A program made the translations under genes and the position numbers. From NCBI GenBank assembly GCA_030917065.1, contig JAUPVL010000030.1, positions 1 through 26,172 of the forward strand: DNA of 26,172 bases, read 5' to 3'. The stretch is from Patescibacteria group bacterium (lineage in GTDB: Bacteria; Patescibacteriota; Saccharimonadia; CAILAD01; BJGX01). Each line of letters opens with the position of its first letter. The first letter of the stretch is position 1. Below the pieces are notes generated by a model, which made no database searches, was not told where the DNA came from, and was given only the letters and a program-made list of their open reading frames with translations. Shown here piece after piece: positions 15,175-22,010 of this stretch.

Positions 15175-15354
15175 GTGATAGTAATCATAGGAGTTGTCTT
15201 GCTTGCTCTGGCACTGTTGTGGCTCTCTGCACGACAGGCCGAGTCGGAAGTATTTGAGACTGCCGTTGGTGTTATCCTCCTGCTGGGAGCTGGCGCTCTA
15301 GCAATATGGGCTGTCTTCGAATACTCGGAAGCCTGGAGTACACTATTCGGCTAA
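15175..15354 (+). CDS. 59-aa two-span small membrane protein
   Basis: From GTG the frame gives MIVIIGVVLLALALLWLSARQ, a charged turn with E-S-E-V-F-E, then VGVILLLGAGALAIWAVF and a short end EYSEAWSTLFG. GAGG lies four bases before the GTG. An ATG ten bases upstream is in another frame that yields a poorer, cysteine-rich product, so GTG is preferred. It follows the 43-aa gene by 27 bp and probably shares its transcript. Function unknown. Confidence 0.55.
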   Translation: MIVIIGVVLLALALLWLSARQAESEVFETAVGVILLLGAGALAIWAVFEYSEAWSTLFG

Positions 15355-15357
15355 TGC

Positions 15358-15386
15358 TTGTAAATACCCAAGACTGGGTGTAGAAT
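15358..15386 (+). promoter_or_regulatory. Promoter of the 15434 gene, with inverted repeat between boxes
   Basis: TTGTAA (15358-15363), 17-bp spacer, TAGAAT (15381-15386). The spacer holds ACCCA-AGAC-TGGGT, a possible operator. Confidence 0.55.
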
Positions 15387-15433
15387 CTTGCTTAACCCAA
15401 ATATCACCCTCGGATCACAAAGGAGGTGGAATA

Positions 15434-15619
15434 ATGGTATCTGTGAGGACACATCAGAAGAAAGCACTCACAGAGGGTACAGACACCCGTGCAGAATCGC
15501 TACATAAATACCTAGGTTACCTGATAGCTGAATTCAACTCAACTGTCGATGACCTACGCAATCTTGGTTTTGATGCCAGCATTTCTGTCTCCGATGACGG
15601 AGCCGCCCCTGGAAACTAG
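15434..15619 (+). CDS. 61-aa soluble protein, unknown
   Basis: The product starts MVSVRTHQKKALTEG and contains a helical middle (AESLHKYLGYLIAEFN) followed by STVDDLRNLGFDASISVSDDGAAPGN. No membrane span. AAAGGAGGT eight bases before ATG is the strongest ribosome-binding site in the window, and an intrinsic terminator overlaps the last codons, so it is a complete one-gene unit that is probably well expressed. No family is recognised. Confidence 0.7.
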   Translation: MVSVRTHQKKALTEGTDTRAESLHKYLGYLIAEFNSTVDDLRNLGFDASISVSDDGAAPGN

Positions 15620-15643
15620 TAGTTTTCAGGGGTGATTTTAATT
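15606..15643 (+). terminator. Intrinsic terminator overlapping the 15434 stop codon
   Basis: CCCCTGGAAACT (15606-15617) pairs with AGTTTTCAGGGG (15621-15632), 12 bp with one G-T and a 3-nt loop, followed by TGATTTTAATT. The stop codon lies at the top of the hairpin. Confidence 0.85.
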
Positions 15644-15668
15644 ATTCGCAAAAAAATCTACCAAAGTA

Positions 15669-15674
15669 TACAAT
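15669..15674 (+). promoter_or_regulatory. -10 box of the DUF2061 gene (leaderless)
   Basis: TACAAT ends seven bases before ATG 15682, without a Shine-Dalgarno. Confidence 0.6.
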
Positions 15675-15681
15675 TGTAATT

Positions 15682-15906
15682 ATGAAGAAATCCGCACATA
15701 CCGAAACTCATTTACGTACATTTGTAAAAACTATCACGTATCGCATGGTAATTATCATATCTATATTTACTATTACTTATATCACTACTGGTGAGATTGC
15801 CGATGCACTAGTCATCACATCAATAACAGCCGTTACAGGCACGATAATATATTATATTCATGAGAGAGTTTGGAATAATATCCATTGGGGCAAGATCACT
15901 AAATGA
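15682..15906 (+). CDS. DUF2061-type membrane protein
   Basis: A 74-aa protein with two helices. The start ETHLRTFVKTITYRMVIIISIF is the DUF2061 signature (R-x-x-x-K-x-x-x-(W/Y)-R before the first helix), and the second helix ends IIYYIHERVWNNIHWG, also diagnostic. The family is a small two-helix membrane protein of unknown function. The gene overlaps the AlkD-like gene by an ATGA junction. Confidence 0.88.
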   Translation: MKKSAHTETHLRTFVKTITYRMVIIISIFTITYITTGEIADALVITSITAVTGTIIYYIHERVWNNIHWGKITK

Positions 15907-16628
15907 ATCATGCCCAGTCCATCAGGCAAGAACTTACAAACATATCCGACAAATCTCGGGCGATTCATTCGCAGAGATTTTTTAAAACTGGCGCAGGGGA
16001 GTACGGAGAAGGTGATATATTTGTCGGCGTAAACGTGCCGGATCAGAGAAAAATAGCTAAGAAGCATATAGACATATCTTTAGGTGAATTATCGGAGATA
16101 CTTCATTCAGAGGTGCACGAATATCGTTTGACAGCCATATTTATACTGGTCTATAAGTTTCAAATAGCTAATAGCCAAGAACGTGGCAGTATTTATAATT
16201 ATTATCTGCAAAACACCAAGCACATCAATAATTGGGACATTGTCGATAGTTCGGCGCAGTATATAGTAGGAGAATATCTGTACGAGCAAAATAAAGATGA
16301 CAATACCATGATTGTTCTCACGAAGTTGGCCCAATCGGATGATGTATGGGAGAGACGCATCGCTATCATGAGTACATTTGCATTTATAATGCGTGGGGAC
16401 TATAAGCCTACTTTTGCTATCGCAGATATATTGTTGCAAGACGAGCATGATCTTATACAGAAGGCTGTTGGATGGATGCTAAGAGAAGTAGGCAAAAGAG
16501 TGTCGCAAGACAAAGAAGAAGCATATCTCAAGACTAGATACCAAACTATGCCACGTACTATGTTGCGTTATGCTATTGAAAGATTCGAAGAGCCTAGGCG
16601 CAAAGAGTATCTGCTATCGCAGGTGTAA
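15903..16628 (+). CDS. AlkD-like DNA alkylation repair protein (HEAT-repeat glycosylase)
   Basis: A 241-aa all-helical protein of the AlkC/AlkD superfamily. These enzymes excise N3- and N7-alkylated purines without base flipping. By position the residues that contact DNA in Bacillus cereus AlkD are retained: W111 and D115 in NNWDIVD (W109 and D113), an arginine at 151/152 in WERRIAI (R148), and W191 in GWMLREVGK (W187). The FFKTGAGEYGEGDxFxGVxVP block near 26-45 is standard. Length matches the family (about 230 aa). It starts within the stop codon of the DUF2061 gene, so it is translationally coupled. Confidence 0.93.
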   Translation: MNHAQSIRQELTNISDKSRAIHSQRFFKTGAGEYGEGDIFVGVNVPDQRKIAKKHIDISLGELSEILHSEVHEYRLTAIFILVYKFQIANSQERGSIYNYYLQNTKHINNWDIVDSSAQYIVGEYLYEQNKDDNTMIVLTKLAQSDDVWERRIAIMSTFAFIMRGDYKPTFAIADILLQDEHDLIQKAVGWMLREVGKRVSQDKEEAYLKTRYQTMPRTMLRYAIERFEEPRRKEYLLSQV

Positions 16629-16634
16629 ATTTGA

Positions 16635-16663
16635 TTGAATATTTTATGTATTTTTGGTATATT
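16635..16663 (+). promoter_or_regulatory. Promoter of the 16692/16886 pair
   Basis: TTGAAT (16635-16640), 17-bp spacer, TATATT (16658-16663) preceded by TTGG. The predicted leader is about 22 nt. Confidence 0.55.
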
Positions 16664-16691
16664 CTCTTTACGCACCTAAAGAGGGGGAATA

Positions 16692-16883
16692 ATGAAGTCT
16701 CGCACCAAGAAGTGTCTGGCCTTCACGGCCATGGCATTCGTGCTGTACGAATTGATCCAGGTCATTCGAGCACCGCAGGCCGATACCAGAAGGATTGCTC
16801 GAGAGCAGCAACAAAGGTATGGAACCTGGAATGGAGTCAATGACCTGCCTAATCTCTTTGAGTCGCTTAGACGGGATTGGTGA
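16692..16883 (+). CDS. 63-aa small protein with one hydrophobic segment
   Basis: The product begins MKSRTKKCLAFTAMAFVLYE, a basic start followed by a short hydrophobic segment (8-25), and continues with a charged helical part (ADTRRIAREQQQRYG) and a W-terminated end. GAGGGGG lies five bases before ATG. It may be a membrane-anchored small protein or have a weak signal peptide. A second small gene starts three bases after its stop. No family is recognised. Confidence 0.6.
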   Translation: MKSRTKKCLAFTAMAFVLYELIQVIRAPQADTRRIAREQQQRYGTWNGVNDLPNLFESLRRDW

Positions 16884-16885
16884 TA

Positions 16886-17020
16886 ATGCTGAGCACAATC
16901 AATCAAGTCTGTTCGGACTACTTGCTGCTGATATTAGCAGTTGTTTGTATAATGGCCTTGGTGGCTATTGTGTGGCTACTCAGAGATACTCCCATGTTCA
17001 AAGATAACAATTCAAAATAA
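16886..17020 (+). CDS. 44-aa single-span small membrane protein
   Basis: The frame gives MLSTINQVCSDYLLLILAVV and continues with a helix through CIMALVAIVWLL, ending in a charged tail RDTPMFKDNNSK. It starts three bases after the upstream stop, so coupling is likely; no separate Shine-Dalgarno is clear. It resembles the 15016 product in layout: short outer part with Q and polar residues, one helix, basic end. An intrinsic terminator follows directly. Confidence 0.55.
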   Translation: MLSTINQVCSDYLLLILAVVCIMALVAIVWLLRDTPMFKDNNSK

Positions 17021-17039
17021 CCAAACAGAGTTGTTCAGA

Positions 17040-17070
17040 AAGTCACCGCTTGCGGTGACTTATTTAATTT
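17040..17070. terminator. Bidirectional intrinsic terminator
   Basis: AAGTCACCGC and GCGGTGACTT form a 10-bp stem with a very short loop. TTATTTAATTT follows on the plus strand. It lies between the small-protein pair and the end of the LCP gene (whose stop codon lies just after the stem), so it may serve both strands. Confidence 0.85.
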
Positions 17071-18527
17071 GTACTAGTATTTGCAGAGCTTGCAGCATAG
17101 TCTGCGCCCAGTATTACCTCAAAGTCTACTACGGGAAATTTGACTGGAGCTGGCGGTGGAGTTACCTCTACACCCAGTAGCTTGGCGAGGTAGTTGGCAG
17201 TATTGGGCTTCTTGCCTTCGGTGTAATCAATAATTTTCGATGTTGTGTAGTCCTTGGTAGTTGCATTGCCTACGCTAGACACGGTGATGGGGATGCCGTT
17301 ACTTTCTAGATACTTTTGTAGCTTGAGGCTTAGCCCCGGTGTAGTTGTACCGTTGAGTATAGTGATCTTAGAGTCTTCCTTCCAAATAGGACCGAGCTCA
17401 AATATATTGGCCACAAACTTTTGTATATCGTCAAAGTTGCCACCTGCAGGTATGAGATCACTAGATGTCTTGCTAGATACCAAAAATCCGTTGGGTTTGA
17501 GTGAGAACACTACATTGGTGATGTCGGCAACGTTAACGTCTTTGGTTATCTCTTGGAGTCTTTGGATATTACGTAGACTAAAGTCGGTTTTTATATTATT
17601 GCTAGCAGCTTCTATCAAGCTATTGACCTTGGCGGGATTGGATAATGTTTCTAGCGATACTGCCTTCTCTCTAATAGCAGTAAGTACTTCTTGTTGGCGC
17701 AATGCTCTACCGAAGTCATCACCACAAGTTCCTTTTCGACATCTTGCGTATTTGAGTGCGGTCGCTCCATCCATTCGCTGTTGACCTGCAGGTATTTTGA
17801 TACCGCAGCTTTTGTTTTCATTTTTTTCACATGGATACTCGGGGTCTATCAAGGGTTCTTTGACATTGATGTCTATACCACCAACAGCATCCACGGCCTG
17901 TTTGAGTCCAGTGAAATTGGCCCTCACATAATAATGAATAGGAATACCGAGAGTTTCTTCAATCGTCTCTTTGCTAGTTTCTATGCCTTGGGGTGGCTTT
18001 TGGCTCTCTCCGTATGCGTGAGCCTCATTGAGTTTGCCAGTCCCATCACCAGCAATCTTCACTTGTAGATCTCTTGGTAAGCTGACCATTGCTATCTGAT
18101 GCGGGTTGGTCTTGGTGTTGATACTCACTACCATATTGGTGTCGGCAAGAGTCTCGCCAGCGTGGCCAGGGTCACCAATACCAAGTAACAATATATTGAC
18201 CCTGCCTTCGTCTTCACCCTTGAGTTTGCTACTAAAATCAAATGGATTGGTAGAGATCTTACCAGCTTTCAAAAACAAGTATAGAGCAATAGCAGCCGCA
18301 ATTGCAGCCAGTACACCCAGTACTATTAACACTATTCGCATAATTCTTCTCCAGCGGGGTTTAGGTGGTTTTTGTAGGTCAGAAAAGTCTGTACTGATAT
18401 GTGTCTTGGCCATGCTGTTTTTGTTGAATTCTAAATCACTACTTACAATCTCTCCTGGTACTTTTTTGCCCTTGTCTTTAAGAGGGTCGTAAACAAAATC
18501 AGGTTTCTGGGGATTTTTCTTTGCCAT
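17064..18527 (-). CDS. LytR-CpsA-Psr (LCP) family ligase with LytR_C domain
   Basis: A 487-aa protein. A charged, lysine-rich cytoplasmic part (1-60) precedes one membrane span (61-87) and the outer LCP domain (about 109-330). The LCP signature DTNMVVSINTKTNPHQIAMV with SLPRDLQV (R152, D153) is present; R and D of this motif bind the pyrophosphate of the polyprenyl donor. NEAHAYG and ALKYARCRK follow in the usual order. A LytR_C domain lies at about 385-450 (KITILNG ... NYLAKLLG). LCP enzymes attach polyprenyl-linked polymers to peptidoglycan. A TATAAT box lies seven bases before the ATG and no Shine-Dalgarno is seen. Confidence 0.95.
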   Translation of the reverse strand: MAKKNPQKPDFVYDPLKDKGKKVPGEIVSSDLEFNKNSMAKTHISTDFSDLQKPPKPRWRRIMRIVLIVLGVLAAIAAAIALYLFLKAGKISTNPFDFSSKLKGEDEGRVNILLLGIGDPGHAGETLADTNMVVSINTKTNPHQIAMVSLPRDLQVKIAGDGTGKLNEAHAYGESQKPPQGIETSKETIEETLGIPIHYYVRANFTGLKQAVDAVGGIDINVKEPLIDPEYPCEKNENKSCGIKIPAGQQRMDGATALKYARCRKGTCGDDFGRALRQQEVLTAIREKAVSLETLSNPAKVNSLIEAASNNIKTDFSLRNIQRLQEITKDVNVADITNVVFSLKPNGFLVSSKTSSDLIPAGGNFDDIQKFVANIFELGPIWKEDSKITILNGTTTPGLSLKLQKYLESNGIPITVSSVGNATTKDYTTSKIIDYTEGKKPNTANYLAKLLGVEVTPPPAPVKFPVVDFEVILGADYAASSANTSTN

Positions 18528-18534
18528 TTACATT

Positions 18535-18540
18535 ATTATA
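18535..18540 (-). promoter_or_regulatory. -10 box of the LCP gene (leaderless)
   Basis: Perfect TATAAT on the minus strand, seven bases from ATG 18527. Confidence 0.65.
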
Positions 18541-18587
18541 ACGGATTAATCGCAAATTAGTGACTAGATATTATCTGATTTTTGGGT

Positions 18588-18593
18588 TACAAT
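18588..18593 (+). promoter_or_regulatory. -10 box of dus
   Basis: TACAAT; eight bases before an in-frame TTG at 18602 and 26 bases before ATG 18620. Confidence 0.45.
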
Positions 18594-18619
18594 CGTTGCC
18601 ATTGCATGAACTAATATAT

Positions 18620-19585
18620 ATGAAAAATATCTGGCAACAACTCAAAGATAGCAAAACTCAATTTTTTGTATTGGCTCCTATGGACGACGTGACTGATACT
18701 GTTTTTCGGCAGATCGTCAAACGACACTCGCCGGCTGATATTATGATGACTGAATTTGCAAATACTGATGGCTGGTGCTCTGCAGGTAAGCAAGCTATAT
18801 ATTCCCGACTAAGGCATATAGAAGATGAAAGACCTCTCATAGCTCAAATATGGGGAGCCAATCCAGAACATTATGAGATTATGAGCCGAGATATTGTAGA
18901 ACTTGGCTTTGATGGTATTGATATCAATATGGGCTGTCCTATCAAAGATGTTGTCAAAACTGGAGCTTGTTCGGCGCTTATCGAAAATCACGATCTTGCA
19001 GCAGAAATAATACAAGCTACCAAGAGAGGTTCCGGAGGTAATATACCGGTGAGTGTCAAGACTAGAATCGGATACAACAAGATAGACACTGAGAACTGGT
19101 GTAGCTTTTTACTTTCTCAAGGTATTGATGCGTTAACTGTGCACGGCAGGACCAAAAAAGACATGAGTAAGGTTCCGGCAAATTGGGATGAAATAGCCAA
19201 GGCTGTAAAACTAAGAGATGATATTTCTCCACAAACTGTGGTAATAGGAAATGGTGATGTTTTGACCATACAACAAGGTATCGATAGGGCCAAGGAGAGT
19301 GGTGTAGATGGAGTGATGATAGGCCGTGGAATATTTCAAAACTTCTTCGTATTTGCAGAGAGTCAAAAGGACACTGACCTAGATGAAATGCTAGCTATAC
19401 TTAAAGAACACACATCACTGCACCAACAGTTGTTGCAAGGTAATAGATTTGAGCCACTGAAGAAATTTATCAAAATGTACGTACATGGATTCAAAAACGC
19501 CGGAACCGTTCGGGCAAATCTTATGGACGCTAAGTCACACAGCGAACTACTAGATAAGATTGACAAATACATTAAATCAGTTTAA
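18620..19585 (+). CDS. dus: tRNA-dihydrouridine synthase
   Basis: A 321-aa FMN enzyme that reduces uridine to dihydrouridine in the tRNA D-loop using NADPH. The TIM-barrel start LAPMDDVTDTVFRQIV binds FMN; the catalytic cysteine is in NMGCP, followed by KTGACSALI where most relatives have G-A-G-A-A-L. VSVKTRIGY, LTVHGRTK, VIGNGDV and GVMIGRGIFQNF are the later FMN-binding strands, in the expected order, and the C-terminal helical domain is present. The spacing from the TACAAT box would suit a leaderless TTG start at 18602, adding six residues; I keep ATG 18620. The promoter of the next gene lies in its last 26 bp. Confidence 0.95.
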   Translation: MKNIWQQLKDSKTQFFVLAPMDDVTDTVFRQIVKRHSPADIMMTEFANTDGWCSAGKQAIYSRLRHIEDERPLIAQIWGANPEHYEIMSRDIVELGFDGIDINMGCPIKDVVKTGACSALIENHDLAAEIIQATKRGSGGNIPVSVKTRIGYNKIDTENWCSFLLSQGIDALTVHGRTKKDMSKVPANWDEIAKAVKLRDDISPQTVVIGNGDVLTIQQGIDRAKESGVDGVMIGRGIFQNFFVFAESQKDTDLDEMLAILKEHTSLHQQLLQGNRFEPLKKFIKMYVHGFKNAGTVRANLMDAKSHSELLDKIDKYIKSV

Positions 19586-19588
19586 TAT
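19560..19588 (+). promoter_or_regulatory. Promoter of the alpha-CTD-like gene, inside the 3' end of dus
   Basis: TTGACA (19560-19565, perfect), 17-bp spacer, TAATAT (19583-19588). The predicted leader is about 39 nt. Confidence 0.7.
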
Positions 19589-19633
19589 AGCAAATCAGAT
19601 ATCCAGAACAGACCTATCGCAAAGGGGAATACT

Positions 19634-20080
19634 GTGACATATCGAACAGTTTTGACCGTCGTACTAGAGACAGAGTCTCTGGGGTTGCCAGGTAGGGCTC
19701 TCACCGAACTAAGGGAGTGGGCAGAAAACCAGACTTATATTCAAGAATTTCGTGTGGTAGAGATCCACTCTAGGTCAGATAGCGATGCGGACATCGATGT
19801 CTTAGACTGGCCCATTAGCTCAAAAGAGCTTGGCTTTTCGACTCGTGTGATAAACGCACTCACCATCCCACGTCGACGCAAGCGTGAGAATAGCTGGGCA
19901 GCCAGAGATTGTCCCGAGGACACAATACACACACTCGGTGACTTGCTCGCCTGCGACGAACGCAAGCTTCTCAGCTACGCCAATTTTGGTCGAAGCTCAC
20001 TGGAAGAAGTAAGACAAGTCATTGCGAGATATGGTTTGCATCTTCTTGGTGAAACACCCAACCCTCCTAGTGAAAGCTAG
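19634..20080 (+). CDS. Free-standing RNA polymerase alpha-CTD-like protein
   Basis: A 148-aa protein. Residues 62-138 align with the C-terminal domain of the RNA polymerase alpha subunit: ELGFSTRVINAL (65-76) matches ELTVRSANCL of E. coli, keeping R265 (here R71) and N268 (here N74), which contact UP-element DNA; DTIHTLGDLL matches AIHYIGDLV; NFGRSSLEEV (117-126) matches the helix-hairpin-helix NLGKKSLTEI; and YGLHL matches RGLSL. Between the first two helices is a 19-residue insert rich in basic residues (PRRRKREN). The first 60 residues form a separate domain of unknown type, unlike the alpha N-terminal assembly domain, so this is not rpoA. It may bind DNA or polymerase as a regulator. GTG start with AAAGGGG six bases before it; own promoter and terminator. 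Confidence 0.75.
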   Translation: MTYRTVLTVVLETESLGLPGRALTELREWAENQTYIQEFRVVEIHSRSDSDADIDVLDWPISSKELGFSTRVINALTIPRRRKRENSWAARDCPEDTIHTLGDLLACDERKLLSYANFGRSSLEEVRQVIARYGLHLLGETPNPPSES

Positions 20081-20100
20081 GAGGGTAATTTATTTATATT
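20061..20100 (+). terminator. Intrinsic terminator overlapping the alpha-CTD-like stop codon
   Basis: ACCCTCCTAG (20061-20070) pairs exactly with CTAGGAGGGT (20077-20086) around TGAAAG, followed by AATTTATTTATATT. The stop codon is inside the 3' arm. Confidence 0.9.
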
Positions 20101-20118
20101 TGCCTGATAAAAACATGC

Positions 20119-20124
20119 TACAAT
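20119..20124 (+). promoter_or_regulatory. -10 box of the 20131 operon (leaderless)
   Basis: TACAAT preceded by TGC; six bases before ATG 20131. Confidence 0.6.
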
Positions 20125-20130
20125 TTGTAT

Positions 20131-20574
20131 ATGAGCAAGAATAGTCACAGAAAACACGAGCAAAAAATCAAACACAACTCTAGTGTCCAGCATGTGCCAG
20201 AGGAGGATATTTTTACTCAACACAAGGGTTGGTCTGAGCTACTAATAGCCCTGATCATCTTCGCGCTAGGTCTGTTCTTCATGGTTCCGGTGTACTCTGC
20301 AGTAACAGTCAATGTACAGTTTGGTATACTTATCATCTTCGCACTGGCAGTACTTGCATTTGTGGTCACTCATTGGCGCAAGCAAAAAAAATATGCCAAT
20401 CAACACAAGCTTCCTTTGCTTGAGAACTTTGTGTATTTGAGTATTGTCAGCATATTGCTGATTGCTATCATCATCCAGGTGATAAATCGAAGCTTGGACT
20501 TGTGGCTACCAGCCATATTGGTAATAGCAGTACTTCTCAAGGTAGTACTAACTTCTAGAGTAAATAAAGAATAG
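20131..20574 (+). CDS. Four-span membrane protein, unknown
   Basis: A 147-aa protein: a basic, histidine- and lysine-rich N-terminus of about 35 residues, two helices (40-60 and 65-83), a short loop with HWRKQKKYANQHK, and two more helices (about 92-138). I recognise no family. ATG 20131 rather than the TTG two codons upstream is chosen because of the TACAAT box six bases before it. It is followed after one base by the thioredoxin-like gene, so the two form an operon. Confidence 0.65.
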   Translation: MSKNSHRKHEQKIKHNSSVQHVPEEDIFTQHKGWSELLIALIIFALGLFFMVPVYSAVTVNVQFGILIIFALAVLAFVVTHWRKQKKYANQHKLPLLENFVYLSIVSILLIAIIIQVINRSLDLWLPAILVIAVLLKVVLTSRVNKE

Positions 20575-20575
20575 T

Positions 20576-21058
20576 ATGAAAAAAGCCCTGATCATTTCAG
20601 CTCTTATTGTGATACCCGTATTGTTGATAGGAGGCGGGTATTTTGGTTACAAAAAATACACACAAAACAGAGATGCCAAAAAAGCCATAGAAAATGCCAA
20701 GACAGAGGTCATGGTACCCGTCTCGGAGCAATTGAAGCAAGACAAGAGAGCTGGCACGTATGAGCCTTATGATGCTAGTAAGTTAGTACTGGCCAAAGAC
20801 GGCAAAGTAGTACTTTTTTTCAATGCCAAATGGTCCAAGACGAGCAAGCAGCTAGACCAAGATCTCAAGAATAATGTCGATAAACTACCACAAAACTTTA
20901 CTATACTGAGTGTGGACTACGACAAGAATGCTGTACTACGTAAAACCTATGAGGTGCCATTTGAGAATACTTTTGTACAGGTAGATGCCGAAGGCAACAT
21001 AGTCAACAAATGGTCGGGCTCTGAGTATATGGCTGAAATAATAGCTCTAGCCAAATAA
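20576..21058 (+). CDS. Membrane-anchored thioredoxin-fold protein lacking the CXXC pair
   Basis: A 160-aa protein with an N-terminal span (5-25) and an outer domain of thioredoxin type. KVVLFFNAKWSKTSKQL (77-93) occupies the place of the usual strand and W-C-x-x-C; both cysteines are serine (W86-S-K-T-S90). ILSVDYDKNAVLRKTYEV and TFVQVDAEGNIVNKWSG continue the fold, and the usual cis-proline is replaced (ENTFV). It cannot exchange disulfides and may instead bind or scaffold other proteins. It starts one base after the stop of the membrane protein gene. Confidence 0.7.
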   Translation: MKKALIISALIVIPVLLIGGGYFGYKKYTQNRDAKKAIENAKTEVMVPVSEQLKQDKRAGTYEPYDASKLVLAKDGKVVLFFNAKWSKTSKQLDQDLKNNVDKLPQNFTILSVDYDKNAVLRKTYEVPFENTFVQVDAEGNIVNKWSGSEYMAEIIALAK

Positions 21059-21109
21059 TTACTAGATATATTGATGACTGTTGGACTAGATAATAACCTG
21101 ATATTTTGC

Positions 21110-21115
21110 TATAAT
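21110..21115 (+). promoter_or_regulatory. -10 box of the trhO gene
   Basis: TATAAT preceded by TTTTGC; eight bases before ATG 21124, no Shine-Dalgarno. Confidence 0.6.
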
Positions 21116-21123
21116 TGCTTGTT

Positions 21124-22010
21124 ATGAAGAATAGAATTTTTGTATTATTATATTACAAATTTGTAGATGTAAAAGACCCAGTATTTGAGAGTGTTCAGCA
21201 CAAGTATGTTTGCGATGGCATAGGTCTCAAGGGTCGAATCATCATTGCTCAAGAGGGCATCAACGGCACAGTAGCTGGTACATCTGCTCAACTCAAAAAA
21301 TACGTTGATTATATGGACAATCACCCGATATTTTCTGACATTGTATTCAAGCGATCGTACGCAGGTAAGATGCCTTTTGGCAAAATGATAGTCAAACACA
21401 GAGACGAGATAGTAACACTTGGCAAAAAAATAGATATAAAAAACACTGGCAAATATCTCAAGCCAGAAGAGCTGCATGAATTATTCGAAAAAGATGAAGA
21501 TATGGTGGTGGTAGATATGCGCAACAATTACGAATACGAAGTTGGTCGTTTTGATAATGCCATACAGCCCGACACCACTAAGTTTTATGAATTGCCCAAG
21601 AAGATTAAGAATCTCAAAATAGATAAGAACAAAAAGGTTGTAACATATTGTACTGAGGGATTCGCTGTGAGAAAGCTACAGCACTGCTAAAAGAAGTGGG
21701 TTTTGAAGACGTCTATCAGCTCGAAGGGGGGATAGTGAAGTATCTAGAAAAATATCCTGATGGACACTTCAAAGGTAAGAATTTTGTTTTTGATGAGCGT
21801 ATGGTCACCAATATCGATACTCCAAGTGGTCAAGAGATATTGTCTCAGTGTTCATACTGTCGCAAGCCAAGCGACCGATACATTGATTGCACAGATGTAG
21901 AATGTCACAAATTATTTATCTGTTGCAAAGATTGTGAACACCAATATGGTGGCAAATGTATCAACGCAGACAAGAGCCGAGATACTGCTAAGTCCAACCC
22001 TAGTGTTTGA
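21124..22010 (+). pseudogene. trhO: tRNA uridine(34) hydroxylase TrhO (rhodanese-like), broken by one-base frameshift
   Basis: Two frames together make one TrhO/UPF0176 protein of about 295 aa, an enzyme that hydroxylates U34 of tRNA. The first part has the family's N-terminal domain (GRIIIAQEGINGT, MPFGKMIVKHRDEIVTLG) and the start of the rhodanese domain (VVVDMRNNYEYEVGRF). At VVTYCT the frame breaks: read on it gives EGFAVRKLQHC and a stop. Adding one G after 21654 restores [29 protein letters not shown]. The break is thus in the active-site loop. The C-terminal part has its cysteine cluster (CSYC, DCTDVEC, CCKDC, GGKC). All else is well kept, so a sequencing error in a G-run is as likely as a recent mutation. 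The end overlaps the convergent ligase gene by 11 bp. Confidence 0.9.

Noticed and set aside
17254..18492. Several plus-strand frames over the LCP gene
   Set aside because: The minus strand encodes a full-length LCP protein with all motifs in order; the plus frames are shadows.
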